Shown in pieces: positions 1 through 8,141 of a stretch of 64,000 nucleotides of DNA; position 1 is the first letter of the stretch; the number at the start of each line of letters is the position of its first letter. The DNA is from an uncultured Porphyromonadaceae bacterium. Lineage in GTDB: Bacteria; Bacteroidota; Bacteroidia; Bacteroidales; Muribaculaceae. Location: contig URTA01000003.1 of NCBI GenBank assembly GCA_900550645.1, positions 1-64,000 of the forward strand, written 5' to 3'. The notes beneath the pieces are model-generated. The model saw only the letters and a list, made by a program, of their open reading frames with translations. It did no database searches and was not told the DNA's origin. Both the position numbers and the translations under genes were made by a program.

Positions 1-422
1 CGGCAGCCGTGGTCGCGCAGCCAGCCGATTTCCGCCTCGTTGGAGATGATGAGCGCATCTGTCAGCGACAGCTTGCGCACCTCCTCGTCTGGCGTAAGTC
101 GGTGGCGGCGGAACGAGCCGAGGTCATGCACCAGAGTGACGGTTTTGGCTCCGCGCATACGTGCCAAGCAGCACAGGTAGCGGAAATATTTCTTGACGGG
201 ATATTGCAGCACCACCACATCACCGCGCCGCAGCCGCAGCGTGTATGCCATCACTCCGGCGAATGTCAGGAAAAAGTCAGCGACCTTGTTGCGGCAGCGC
301 GTGGTCCGTATGCCCAGGTTGCGGCAGCCGTGGCGGCGCATCAGCTGCTCCATGTCCTGCCGAGCCTTGCCGCCTCCGTGGCGTGCTGTCTTATAGTTGC
401 GTGTCAGGTAACAGATTCTCAT
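1..422 (-). CDS. Glycosyltransferase, partial (N-terminal 140 residues)
   Basis: The reading frame opens with ATG at 422 on the minus strand and runs off the left edge without a stop. The start MRICYLTRNYK and a following glycine-rich stretch (HGGGKARQD) resemble the N-terminus of Bacteroidales galactofuranosyl/exopolysaccharide glycosyltransferases with a GT-B-like fold. A hydrophobic strand VVVLQYPVKKY and the segment TLVHDLGSFR (around residues 100-110) look like the first half of such an enzyme. It lies 16 bp after the stop of the GT32-type gene on the same strand, so the two are probably co-transcribed in a polysaccharide locus continuing to the left. Donor and acceptor sugars cannot be told from this fragment. 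Confidence 0.75.
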   Translation of the reverse strand, partial: MRICYLTRNYKTARHGGGKARQDMEQLMRRHGCRNLGIRTTRCRNKVADFFLTFAGVMAYTLRLRRGDVVVLQYPVKKYFRYLCCLARMRGAKTVTLVHDLGSFRRHRLTPDEEVRKLSLTDALIISNEAEIGWLRDHGC

Positions 423-438
423 TATCGTCAGGTATTGC

Positions 439-1179
439 TCACCGCATCAGCCCGAGGCGGTACTGTATGACATGGACTATATGCTTGGCAGCAAGCTCGA
501 CTCGCCGTCCGAACTTGCGCTTGCGCCAGCTGCCGTAGATGGTATGCCGCGCCACCGCACCGGGGTAAACGTTGTCGCAACGGTTGCAAGGCGTGACATA
601 TTTCCCTTCATAGATATAAGTATTCTCTTCGAGCGTCACATCGCGGTCGCCCGGGGTGTAGCCGAACCTCTCCGCAATGTCGAGCATCACCACCGGAGAT
701 ATGGTCATATCGGGACTGCCGTCAGCTGCGATGAACGGACGCGAGGCATAATAGGCGTAAGCCTCGCGGCAGAAAGCGTTGCCGGCACTGCCGATCAGGA
801 ACGCGGCCTGCAACTGTACATGGTCGCCGATATGCTCGTGAAATGTCGCGAAACCCTCTTGTGGGATGAACCTGTCGAAGCGCCGTTGCAGCAGAATGTC
901 GCTGTCAAGGTATACGCCGCCCTCCTTCCACAGGGCATAGAAACGGACTGCGTCTGCGGCAAATGCCCATTTGCGCATCTCCAACGCCTGATCGATGTAT
1001 CGGCAACCAATCGCACGCGCATCATCAGCCGTCCACAGCCGTATGCGGTAGTCGGGCAGCACTCGCGCCCAGCTGTCGAGGCACCGCTGTATCTCTACAG
1101 GGTACTTGTCGCCGCTGAACCAGCAGAGGTGCAGCGTCTTCGCCACCTGTGTATGCTTGTCGTCTATGTCTTTTGCCAT
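439..1179 (-). CDS. GT32-type glycosyltransferase (capsular polysaccharide synthesis)
   Basis: Predicted cytoplasmic sugar transferase of 246 residues. It begins with the family pattern IP/LHLCWFSG and carries a DXD-type metal/nucleotide-sugar motif (YLDSDILL, Asp-Ser-Asp at about 92-94) preceded by AFAADAVRFYALWKEGG, as in the Gly_transf_sug/GT32 family. I chose ATG at 1179 rather than the in-frame TTG at 1206 because the TTG lies inside a TAACTTTGC promoter element (1211-1203) and would probably not be transcribed. The gene follows an AI-2E-type transporter on the same strand but has its own promoter, and is followed by another glycosyltransferase. Substrate is unknown. Confidence 0.85.
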   Translation of the reverse strand: MAKDIDDKHTQVAKTLHLCWFSGDKYPVEIQRCLDSWARVLPDYRIRLWTADDARAIGCRYIDQALEMRKWAFAADAVRFYALWKEGGVYLDSDILLQRRFDRFIPQEGFATFHEHIGDHVQLQAAFLIGSAGNAFCREAYAYYASRPFIAADGSPDMTISPVVMLDIAERFGYTPGDRDVTLEENTYIYEGKYVTPCNRCDNVYPGAVARHTIYGSWRKRKFGRRVELAAKHIVHVIQYRLGLMR

Positions 1180-1202
1180 ATCTGTAATGCTGGAAAAACC
1201 GC

Positions 1203-1211
1203 GCAAAGTTA
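1203..1211 (-). promoter_or_regulatory. -7 element for the GT32 gene
   Basis: TAACTTTGC on the minus strand matches the Bacteroidetes -7 consensus TAnnTTTG. It sits 24 bp before the ATG at 1179. No good -33 element is seen at the usual distance, so strength is uncertain. Confidence 0.5.
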
Positions 1212-1222
1212 ACTCAAAATTT

Positions 1223-2368
1223 TCATTCCTGCGCCGGGTTCTCCTCGTGGATTATCTTCTCGATGCTATCGCGGTCCGACTTGCGCTTTAGACGTTGCAG
1301 CACATACATATCATAGTATGACAGCACCAGCGTTGTCAGCGGCAGGGCAATAATCAGTCCCATGAAGCCGAGCAGCGAGCCCCACACCGAGAGGGAAAGC
1401 AATATGATTGCCGGGTTAAGCCCCATGGCATGCCCCATTATTTTCGGGGTCAGTATGAGATCCTGTATGCACTGCACCACCAGGTATACGGCGATGCACG
1501 CGCCCAGTATCACCCAGAAATTCGCTCCGCCGGCAGTCGCGACTATGCACAGCACCAGCGCGATGGGCAGCGAGATGAGCTGCAAGTAAGGCACCATGTT
1601 GAGCATGCCTATGAACAAGCCAAGCAACACGCCCATCGGCAGCCCTATAATCCAGAACCCGATGGCGAAAAGCACGCCCACAGACATGGCGATGATGAAC
1701 TGTCCGCGGAAATACCGGTTCATCGCGCTCTTGACATCATCAAATATCTTGAAGACGCGGTGACGGTGACGGCCCGGCACCAGGTGGCGGAACGACTGCG
1801 ACAGCCGCTCGTAGTCTATCATTATGAAAATCAGGTACAGGAAGACTATCAGCCAGCTGAGCAGCTCGAGCACGAATGTAAGGCCCGAACTCAGCACATT
1901 CCACGATGAAGTGGCTGTCTCCTTAAGCAACGCAATCCACTGCTCCCGGCTTAGGAGCGAGGCAATGTACTCGAAATTGACGTGTTCCTTGATGAAGTCG
2001 TGCACCTGCTGTGCCACCCACGGCAGGTGTATCTGCGTGTTGGCGTATGTGCGCAGCATCTTGCCCATATCCGAACACTCGCTCACGATGTAAGGCACAG
2101 TGACAGCGAGTATAGCGCCGATAACCACTGTCACTTCGACCAGGGTGAAAACCACAGGCAAGAACCGCTTGCGGCAGTGCATCCAGCGGATGTTCCATTT
2201 CACCACCGGCTCGAGCATATACGCTATAAGCCACGCCACGAAGAAGGGAAGCAGCACCCCCTTGAGGAAATTTAGCAGGTAAACCGCAACACCCAGGAGC
2301 AGCACGCCTCCGAGGATGCGCACCACGCGGTCAAATGTGTACGGCGTATTGTTGCCGATTTCAGCCAT
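1223..2368 (-). CDS. AI-2E family transporter (PerM/UPF0118-type membrane exporter)
   Basis: Integral membrane protein of 381 residues. Paired hydrophobic segments near the N-terminus (ILGGVLLLGVAVYLL; LLPFFVAWLIAYML), a hydrophilic middle and a cluster of C-terminal helices ending in LGFMGLIIALPLTTLVLSYY are the layout of the PerM/AI-2E exporter family. Known members include an AI-2 exporter and Na+/H+ antiporter-like proteins, so the substrate cannot be inferred. ATG at 2368 was chosen over TTG at 2395 because a well-formed promoter at 2419-2449 then gives a leader of about 45 nt. The TTG adds only nine residues. Confidence 0.88.
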   Translation of the reverse strand: MAEIGNNTPYTFDRVVRILGGVLLLGVAVYLLNFLKGVLLPFFVAWLIAYMLEPVVKWNIRWMHCRKRFLPVVFTLVEVTVVIGAILAVTVPYIVSECSDMGKMLRTYANTQIHLPWVAQQVHDFIKEHVNFEYIASLLSREQWIALLKETATSSWNVLSSGLTFVLELLSWLIVFLYLIFIMIDYERLSQSFRHLVPGRHRHRVFKIFDDVKSAMNRYFRGQFIIAMSVGVLFAIGFWIIGLPMGVLLGLFIGMLNMVPYLQLISLPIALVLCIVATAGGANFWVILGACIAVYLVVQCIQDLILTPKIMGHAMGLNPAIILLSLSVWGSLLGFMGLIIALPLTTLVLSYYDMYVLQRLKRKSDRDSIEKIIHEENPAQE

Positions 2369-2418
2369 AATATAGTCTTTTGCGCAGCGAGCCAAGCCGC
2401 CGCATCGTTTTCATTACG

Positions 2419-2449
2419 CAAATTTAACCACTATTTCCGTCCCAGCAAA
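2419..2449 (-). promoter_or_regulatory. Promoter of the AI-2E transporter gene
   Basis: On the minus strand TTTG (2449-2446) is followed by exactly 19 bp and TAAATTTG (2426-2419), a full match to the Bacteroidetes primary-sigma consensus. Confidence 0.75.
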
Positions 2450-2510
2450 ACAAAAATCACCCTTGCCGCGATTTCAGCACACTTCAGCAGCTGCATTGCC
2501 CTCCTCCTGC

Positions 2511-2518
2511 TACTTTTG
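2511..2518 (+). promoter_or_regulatory. -7 element of the integrase gene
   Basis: TACTTTTG matches TAnnTTTG and lies 34 bp before the ATG at 2552. No clear -33 TTTG is present. The in-frame TTG at 2516 is part of this element and so is unlikely to be the start codon. Confidence 0.5.
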
Positions 2519-2551
2519 CACCTCATTCATCACTTACATCATCCAAAAGAA

Positions 2552-3490
2552 ATGACAACCACTCCTACCACCCCCGAAACCGTTCGGGACGAACCGCAGA
2601 TGTCGCTGTTCACATTCATGCGCCAGGTCATACGCGAGATGCGTTCTGTCGGCAAATCGCGAATATCCGAGAAATACAACACCGCCCTCAACAGTTTCCA
2701 CCGCTTCCGCAGCGGACAGGACATACTTCTGACGCAAATAACCTCGCAGACCATGCTGGCATACGAGGCGTACCTGCGAGGCATCGGACTGACGGACAAT
2801 ACATGCTCTTTCTATATGCGCAACCTGCGGGCGGTATACAACCGAGCCGTAGACCGCGGCCTCGTAAGCCAGGCAATGCCTTTCCGCCATGTGTACACCG
2901 GTGTGGACAAGACTCTTAAACGAGCCATAAACGTCGATGCCGTCCGCGTGATAAAACGCATCAACCTGTCGAAATACCCGATGGAGGCATTTGCCCGCGA
3001 TATGTTCCTGTTCTCGTTCTACACACGCGGAATGTCATTCGTCGACATGGCGTTCCTGCGCAAGTCCGACCTGCGCATGAACACCCTTTCCTACCGGCGG
3101 CGCAAGACCGGCCAGCTGATGTCTATGAGATGGGACCGGCGCATGCAGGCGATATTGGACCGCCACCCAGCGCCTAAGGACTCCCCTTTCCTGCTGCCTA
3201 TAATCAACAACCCGACAGGCGACCGGTGGAGACAATACAAGAACGCCATGCACAGCGTAAACCGCGCCCTGAAACACGTGGGGCTGATGACAGAACTTGA
3301 GGAGAAGCTGACAATGTATGTGGCTCGGCACGCCTGGGCAAGCATCGCCCATACCAACAACATACCCATTGCCGTGATCAGCTCCGGTCTCGGACATGAC
3401 TCGGAACGCACCACACGCATCTACCTCGCCTCGATAGACACAACGGTCATCGACAATGCTAACGAGACCATCCTGCGTCTGCTCGACTGA
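2552..3490 (+). CDS. Tyrosine recombinase / site-specific integrase
   Basis: Protein of 312 residues with an N-terminal SAM-like core-binding domain (about 20-115: FMRQVIREMRSVGKSRIS...) and a C-terminal catalytic domain. Visible catalytic positions are the first Arg in SFYTRGMSF, Lys in RRRKTGQ, the box-II Arg in YVARHAWAS (the His of HxxR is replaced by Tyr, as is common in Bacteroidales integrases), His in GLGHDSERTT, and the nucleophilic Tyr in RIYLASID. It stands alone between housekeeping genes, with no tRNA or mobile-element genes adjacent. It could be an inversion/phase-variation recombinase or an integrase relic. I did not find convincing inverted repeats beside it. Confidence 0.88.
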   Translation: MTTTPTTPETVRDEPQMSLFTFMRQVIREMRSVGKSRISEKYNTALNSFHRFRSGQDILLTQITSQTMLAYEAYLRGIGLTDNTCSFYMRNLRAVYNRAVDRGLVSQAMPFRHVYTGVDKTLKRAINVDAVRVIKRINLSKYPMEAFARDMFLFSFYTRGMSFVDMAFLRKSDLRMNTLSYRRRKTGQLMSMRWDRRMQAILDRHPAPKDSPFLLPIINNPTGDRWRQYKNAMHSVNRALKHVGLMTELEEKLTMYVARHAWASIAHTNNIPIAVISSGLGHDSERTTRIYLASIDTTVIDNANETILRLLD

Positions 3491-3596
3491 CCACACGCAC
3501 CATACAACAAGACAGGGCAATCGCCGTTATACATTATAAAAAGTATGACCACAGCCGGGGATTAAACTTTCGGCAGAAGTCATGATTCTAACTGAT

Positions 3597-4001
3597 ATGA
3601 AAAGGATAATTTCCCTGGTCGTCATCGCCATGGTGGCGGTCTTCTCCACAGCCCTGTACGCAGGAGGCAATGGCAAGGCAAAAATCGTGTTTGAGGAGGT
3701 CAAGCATGATTTCGGCAACATTCAGGAGTCGAAGGGCGCAGCCACACATACGTTTGAGTTTGTCAACGAGGGCAACGCCAACCTGGTGATAATCGACGTG
3801 ACAGCGCAATGCGGCTGCACCCGGCCGGAATACCCCAAATCACCGATTGCCCCCGGCAAGAAGGGGAAGATCAAGGTGACGTTCAACCCCAACGGCCGCC
3901 CCGGAGGGTTTGAGAAGGTTGTCACCGTGCGCACCAACGGCTCGCCGAGCAAGGTGCGGCTGAAGATAACAGGCAACGTCATACCAAAGGCCCAAAAATG
4001 A
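3597..4001 (+). CDS. DUF1573 domain protein, secreted
   Basis: Short exported protein of 134 residues. The signal peptide is MKRIISLVVIAMVAVFSTALYA, with likely cleavage before GGNGK. One DUF1573 (Ig-like) domain follows with hallmarks FGNIQESKGAATHTFEFVNEGN, the Cys-Gly-Cys motif in QCGCTRP, and FNPNGRPGGFEK. ATG at 3597 gives the cleanest signal peptide; another ATG five codons upstream at 3582 is possible. The following gene overlaps its stop by 4 bp (ATGA), so translation is coupled. The function of DUF1573 proteins is not established; they are abundant in Bacteroidetes envelopes. Confidence 0.85.
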   Translation: MKRIISLVVIAMVAVFSTALYAGGNGKAKIVFEEVKHDFGNIQESKGAATHTFEFVNEGNANLVIIDVTAQCGCTRPEYPKSPIAPGKKGKIKVTFNPNGRPGGFEKVVTVRTNGSPSKVRLKITGNVIPKAQK

Positions 4002-5083
4002 GCGGCATACTGTTCAAGCACATTGCTGCCGTGACGCTCACGCTGCTCCCCTCGCTGGCGACGCTGGCGCAGGTGGAATGGCTGGAAGAAGAGTATGATT
4101 TCGGCACTTGGCGCGAGGCCGAAGGCCCGCGCCAAGGGTTTGCGCGGTTCGTCAACCGTGGCTCGGAAGCCGTCACCATACGCCGTGTCAGGCCGTCATG
4201 CGGCTGCACCAATGTGGACTGGCCCGAGACCCCCATTGCGCCAGGCGACACCGCCACCGTGCGGTTTAGCTACAACCCTGCCGGACGCCCCGGCAAGTTC
4301 GGCAAGACGGTCAAAGTATATCTCTCCGACTCCGACACTCCCAAATTCATACGCATAACAGGCACGGTCATCGGCACTGTCAACTCGCTTGCCGACAAGT
4401 ACCCCGTTGCCGTCGGACAGATGCGCCTGTCTGAGCGCACCGTGGATTTCGGCGACGTGGTTCACGGCAAGTCCAAGCACACATACATCTCGGCATACAA
4501 TGCCTCGGAACAGCCTATGCAGATAACCCTCCGCGCAAACGGCGGCGAGGAGTACCCGATGCCGGACTATGTCACCATGACTCCAGGCACTGTGCCGCCG
4601 GGACAGGTGCAGACCATAAGCGTATACCTCAACACTGCACAGGCAGAAACGCTCGGCCCGCTCCAAAGCACATACACCTACTGCGCCGGCGACGATTGCA
4701 CCGAACTGACCGTGAAGGTCAACATTGTCCCTGACAGGTCAAAATACCCCGGCGGCGACCTGAGCCTCGCCCCGCAAGCCGACACACGCCCTGACATACT
4801 CGAAATAGGCGAGGTGAAACGAGGCAAGACCGCACAGCTGACATTCGAGGTGCGCAACACGGGCAAGAGCGACCTGCACATCTCCCGCGTCTATTCTCCA
4901 TGCAAGGCATTGTCAGTAACGAAGATGCCGCAGCGCATCGCCCCGGGCAAGAAGCAGAAAGTGAGCGTAGAAATAGACACGGACAAGATAAGCAGCGACA
5001 TCATCACCGGCGAAATCATGGTGGTGAGCGACGACCCGCTGATGCCGGTGCGCAAGGTGCGTTTCGCCGGCAAGATGAAATGA
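3998..5083 (+). CDS. Multi-domain DUF1573 protein, secreted
   Basis: Exported protein of 361 residues with a hydrophobic N-terminus ending near LATLAQ. It contains about three Ig-like DUF1573-type repeats: residues 28-120 (with SCGCTNVDWPETPIAPGD and YNPAGRPGKFGK, closely parallel to the single domain encoded just upstream), 140-240, and 258-360 (VRNTGKSDLHISRVYSPC). It overlaps the upstream DUF1573 gene by 4 bp. The similarity between domain 1 and the neighbour suggests tandem duplication. A structural or scaffolding envelope role is inference only. Confidence 0.83.
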   Translation: MSGILFKHIAAVTLTLLPSLATLAQVEWLEEEYDFGTWREAEGPRQGFARFVNRGSEAVTIRRVRPSCGCTNVDWPETPIAPGDTATVRFSYNPAGRPGKFGKTVKVYLSDSDTPKFIRITGTVIGTVNSLADKYPVAVGQMRLSERTVDFGDVVHGKSKHTYISAYNASEQPMQITLRANGGEEYPMPDYVTMTPGTVPPGQVQTISVYLNTAQAETLGPLQSTYTYCAGDDCTELTVKVNIVPDRSKYPGGDLSLAPQADTRPDILEIGEVKRGKTAQLTFEVRNTGKSDLHISRVYSPCKALSVTKMPQRIAPGKKQKVSVEIDTDKISSDIITGEIMVVSDDPLMPVRKVRFAGKMK

Positions 5084-5099
5084 CATACCCACTCGCACA

Positions 5100-5588
5100 A
5101 TGACTGACAAAAAACTGATAAGCACTGTCTCACACGCCCGCGACTTCTGCATGGCAGCGGAAAACTGCGGCGAACTGGGCAAGGAGGAGTTCATCGACGC
5201 CATGCTCACGCTGCTGCCGCAGCTGTACATGGACTTCAGCACCGGCGATACAGAAGCAGAGGAGATATACATACACCCGTATGTAGACGAAGAGTATTAC
5301 GAGAGCATACGCCGCCGCGTGGCTGCCCTGCTGGGTGAAGACGACGTTTACCTCGAGACCTTTGAGGAGGACATGAAATACAGCGACACGCCGATAGCTG
5401 CCTCAATAGGCGAATGTATCGCCGATATTTTCCAGGACTTGTTCAACTTCGTGGCAGCAGTGCGCGAAAGCGGCGGCGACAGCCTCGCCGAGTCCTTTGT
5501 GGCTTGCCGCGACAATTTCCGCGCCTACTGGTCGCAGACGCTGTGCAACGTCATGCGTGCGCTCAACCGGCTGCGTTTCCACCTATGA
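5100..5588 (+). CDS. DUF5063 domain protein
   Basis: Acidic, mostly helical cytoplasmic protein of 162 residues, without signal peptide or membrane segment. Motifs AAENCGELGKEEFIDAMLTLLPQLY and YVDEEYYESIRRRVAALLGEDDVYLE fit the Bacteroidetes family DUF5063, whose function is unknown. It starts 16 bp after the DUF1573 gene and precedes the M18 aminopeptidase gene by 45 bp, so it may share their transcript. Confidence 0.75.
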   Translation: MTDKKLISTVSHARDFCMAAENCGELGKEEFIDAMLTLLPQLYMDFSTGDTEAEEIYIHPYVDEEYYESIRRRVAALLGEDDVYLETFEEDMKYSDTPIAASIGECIADIFQDLFNFVAAVRESGGDSLAESFVACRDNFRAYWSQTLCNVMRALNRLRFHL

Positions 5589-5633
5589 CGCGACCTTTAC
5601 AACCATAAACAAGCAACCAATAAAATCAACATC

Positions 5634-6935
5634 ATGATAGAAAGACTTTTGAAATACCTCGATGCCTCGACATGCAATTTCCTCGCGGCAGACACGATAA
5701 GCAAGGCTCTCGACGCCAACGGCTTCGAGCGGCTAAACCCTGCGGATGCCTGGCAGCTCCGCCCGGGCGACCGACGCTATGTGGTCAAGAACGGCTCTGC
5801 CGTGTTCGCGTTCATCGTCGGCAGCAAAGACCCCTCCGAGACCGGCTTCCGCATCATCAGCGCACACAGCGACTCCCCATGCTTCAAAATCAAGCCAAAC
5901 GCCGAGATATACGGCGACGGCGGCGTGGTGACGCTCAACGTCGAGAAATACGGCGGAGGAATACTATACACATGGTTTGACCGCCCCCTCTCGATTTCCG
6001 GACGTGTGATGCTGCGCGGCAAGGATGCATTGCACCCCGAAACTCGCCTCATCGACATGAAACGCCCCGTCGCGTTCATTCCGCACCTTGCCATACATTT
6101 CAACCGCGCCGTCAACGAGGGCAACAAGCTCTCCGTACAGAAGGACATGAAGCCTGTTATAGGATATTTCACGCCCGAGCAGATAGCCGAACAAAAAGCA
6201 AACGGAGGCATCGTCAAGATGACCGTTGCCGCAGAGCTCGGCATCAAGCTGGAGGACATACTCGAGTATGAGCTGTGCCTCTACCCTCTCGAGCCTTCAG
6301 GCCTCGCCGGAGTCAACAACGAGTATTTCCAGTCGGCCCGCATCGACGACCTCTCAATGGCATTCGCAGCTCTCGAGGCTCTGCTGCAACAGGCTGGCAC
6401 CGCAGCCGACGCTACCCGCGTAATGGCGATATTTGACAACGAGGAGACCGGTTCAGGCACCAAGCAGGGCGCACACTCCCCGGTGCTCCGCTCCATGCTG
6501 GAACGCCTCTGCGCCTGTGCCGGCGGCGACGCGCAGTCGTTCTTCCGCGCCGTGGACCGCTCGTTCATGATTTCTGCCGACGACGCGCACGCTTGGCATC
6601 CCAACTATAACGAGAAGTATGACCCGACAAACCATGCCGTAATGGGCGGAGGTCCCGTCATCAAGATAAACGCCAACTGCAAGTACATGACTGACGCCGA
6701 CGGCTCGGCAGTGATGAAGTCGCTGTGCGAACAGGCGGGTGTGAAATGCCAGTATTTCGTCAACCACAGCGACGTGGCGGGCGGCTCTACGCTCGGCAAC
6801 ATACTGACGGCGCAGATGGATCTGCGCGGCGTGGACATGGGCAACGCCATCTGGGCAATGCACTCGGCTCGCGAAACCGCCTCGGTTGAGGACCACATCG
6901 CCGCCGTGAAGCTATTCGCCACCTTCTTCAGCTGA
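5634..6935 (+). CDS. M18 family aminopeptidase (aspartyl aminopeptidase-like)
   Basis: Predicted cytosolic dinuclear zinc aminopeptidase of 433 residues, normal family length. Conserved M18 motifs are present: ISAHSDSPCFKIKP (metal His/Asp near 78-80), DDLSMAF, the catalytic/metal pair in FDNEETGSGTKQGAHSP, SADDAHAWHPNY, and the C-terminal metal His in NHSDVAGGSTLG. Family members remove N-terminal acidic residues from peptides. The gene ends in a region holding a 9-nt periodic repeat and then a strong hairpin terminator shared with the convergent ddh gene. Confidence 0.93.
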   Translation: MIERLLKYLDASTCNFLAADTISKALDANGFERLNPADAWQLRPGDRRYVVKNGSAVFAFIVGSKDPSETGFRIISAHSDSPCFKIKPNAEIYGDGGVVTLNVEKYGGGILYTWFDRPLSISGRVMLRGKDALHPETRLIDMKRPVAFIPHLAIHFNRAVNEGNKLSVQKDMKPVIGYFTPEQIAEQKANGGIVKMTVAAELGIKLEDILEYELCLYPLEPSGLAGVNNEYFQSARIDDLSMAFAALEALLQQAGTAADATRVMAIFDNEETGSGTKQGAHSPVLRSMLERLCACAGGDAQSFFRAVDRSFMISADDAHAWHPNYNEKYDPTNHAVMGGGPVIKINANCKYMTDADGSAVMKSLCEQAGVKCQYFVNHSDVAGGSTLGNILTAQMDLRGVDMGNAIWAMHSARETASVEDHIAAVKLFATFFS

Positions 6936-6942
6936 ACTCTCT

Positions 6943-6984
6943 GAGAACTCCGAGTACTCTGAGAACTCTGAGTTCTCGGAGTAT
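6943..6984. repeat. 9-nt periodic intergenic repeat, copy 1
   Basis: Immediately after the M18 stop, units of nine bases follow one another: GAGAACTCC, GAGTACTCT, GAGAACTCT, GAGTTCTCG, then GAGTA. Units are near-palindromic and can pair with each other. Three further copies occur at 15843, 24753 and 50378, always near the 3' end of a gene. Confidence 0.8.
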
Positions 6985-6987
6985 ATA

Positions 6988-7027
6988 AACCGGGCGCATC
7001 AAACTGCTGATGCGCCCGGTTATATTT
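6988..7027. terminator. Bidirectional terminator between M18 peptidase and ddh
   Basis: A perfect 14-bp stem (arms 6988-7001 and 7008-7021, AACCGGGCGCATCA and its complement) with a 6-nt loop is followed by TATATTTT on the plus strand and by an AT-rich tract on the other side. It separates two convergent genes. Confidence 0.85.
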
Positions 7028-7044
7028 TGAGGCTGCCCGCGTGT

Positions 7045-7938
7045 TCATACAAGCTTGCCTATCCACTGGTCGCGGTCGCCGGGAAGGAGGTCAACCACGG
7101 GAATTTCTATCATGGTGTAGCAACCGGGCTGCATACGCATTGCGGCGCGGGCGGCGCATACAAGCACCTGGCCTGTAAGTGCCGGGTTGTTTATCTTCAT
7201 GTCAAACTCGAGGAGCTGGTTCTGTGTCGCGCCGGAAACGCCCTTGCGCACCAGGTTCACGCCGTGTCCCATGTCCTTGAGGTCGTCCACACAGTCCACT
7301 GCCATGACGTGTGTCTCGTCGGAAGCGAAATACGGGTCGGCCTTGATGTCAGCAGCTACCTTGGCGATGTCGTGTCCGGGGAGGAGTTCGACATATACCA
7401 TGCGGCGGTGTATGCCCGTGCCGGTAGGTATAGTCATCGAGAGAGCGTCCTTGACACCGGCGATGGCCTTGACAGCCACAGTGTGTCCCATGCTCATGCC
7501 TGGGCCGAAATTGGTATATGTCACGCCCTTGGGGGCAAGAGCCTGCATCAGCGTGCGCACCACGGAGTCGCTGCCCGGGTCCCAGCCGGCAGAAATTACG
7601 GAGACTGTGCCGTGCTGGCGAGCCACCTCGCCGAGCGACTTGCGCAATGCCGGTATTCCCGTGTGTATGTCGAAGCTGTCAACTGTGTTTATGCCCATAG
7701 CGAGTATCTCGCGGGCATACTCCTCGACCTTGCGCGTGGGGGTAGCGAGTATTGCCACCTGCACGTTCTCGAGTTCGGCGACAGATGCCACGACGGGGAT
7801 TTCTGCCGGGATGCCGTCACGGCATGAGGGGTCGCGGCGTACCACACCTGCTATTTCAAAATCCGGGGCCGCCTGCAGTGCCTGCAGTGTGAAATGCCCG
7901 ATGTTGCCGTAGCCGACTATTGCTGCTCTGATCTTCAT
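7045..7938 (-). CDS. ddh: meso-Diaminopimelate dehydrogenase
   Basis: NADP-dependent enzyme making meso-diaminopimelate directly from tetrahydrodipicolinate, ammonia and NADPH, for lysine and peptidoglycan. The 297-residue length fits. The Rossmann motif VGYGNIGHFTLQAL is at residues 8-21, followed by FEIAGVVRRD. The substrate-binding region includes STPRKVEEYA-type and SAGWDPGSDSVVRT segments and GPGMSMGHTVAVKAI, all characteristic of Ddh. Its upstream region (7939-8040) holds a -7 element and a nested dyad. It is transcribed away from pyrB. Confidence 0.93.
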   Translation of the reverse strand: MKIRAAIVGYGNIGHFTLQALQAAPDFEIAGVVRRDPSCRDGIPAEIPVVASVAELENVQVAILATPTRKVEEYAREILAMGINTVDSFDIHTGIPALRKSLGEVARQHGTVSVISAGWDPGSDSVVRTLMQALAPKGVTYTNFGPGMSMGHTVAVKAIAGVKDALSMTIPTGTGIHRRMVYVELLPGHDIAKVAADIKADPYFASDETHVMAVDCVDDLKDMGHGVNLVRKGVSGATQNQLLEFDMKINNPALTGQVLVCAARAAMRMQPGCYTMIEIPVVDLLPGDRDQWIGKLV

Positions 7939-7977
7939 CTTGATGGATAGTTTATTGTTTTACTTCTATTGCGGTCA

Positions 7978-8035
7978 CAAAATTAATCGTTTTCACCCGG
8001 AACGGCATTATTATGCCGCAAAAATACGATTAATT
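7978..8035 (-). promoter_or_regulatory. ddh promoter region with nested dyads
   Basis: On the minus strand TAATTTTG (7985-7978) is a -7 element 40 bp before the ddh ATG. It overlaps one arm of a perfect 10-bp inverted repeat (AATTAATCGT at 7981-7990, complement at 8026-8035). Inside this lies a second palindrome, CGGCAT/ATGCCG with 4-bp spacer (8003-8018). The arrangement suggests repressor binding or a folded DNA site; no regulator is identified. Confidence 0.5.
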
Positions 8036-8114
8036 ATAGTTAATGATGCATTTACAGCCCCAGGCAGGGCGAATTTTACGTCCCGACGGCAATGTGCAAG
8101 CCGCAGATTTTGCC

Positions 8115-8122
8115 TACCTTTG
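8115..8122 (+). promoter_or_regulatory. -7 element of the pyrB operon
   Basis: TACCTTTG matches TAnnTTTG and lies 20 bp before the pyrB ATG at 8142, giving a short leader. The -33 region is poor. The upstream in-frame ATG at 8043 would lie before this element and is not favoured. Confidence 0.5.
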
Positions 8123-8141
8123 CAAACAAAACACCCCGGAC

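Noticed and set aside
472..1212. Long open frame on the plus strand opposite the GT32 gene
   Set aside because: It mirrors the minus-strand gene, has no promoter or family motifs, and its composition is that of a reverse reading of GC-rich codons.
2511..3596. Integrated element bounded by att sites around the recombinase
   Set aside because: No tRNA, no direct repeats flanking the gene and no cargo genes; neighbours are ordinary chromosomal genes.
6943..6984. Reading the 9-nt repeat as a terminator only
   Set aside because: A separate, much stronger terminator with a 14-bp stem follows directly, and three other copies lack T tracts.
7027..7827. Long plus-strand frame opposite ddh
   Set aside because: Ddh on the minus strand has full family motifs; the opposite frame has none.
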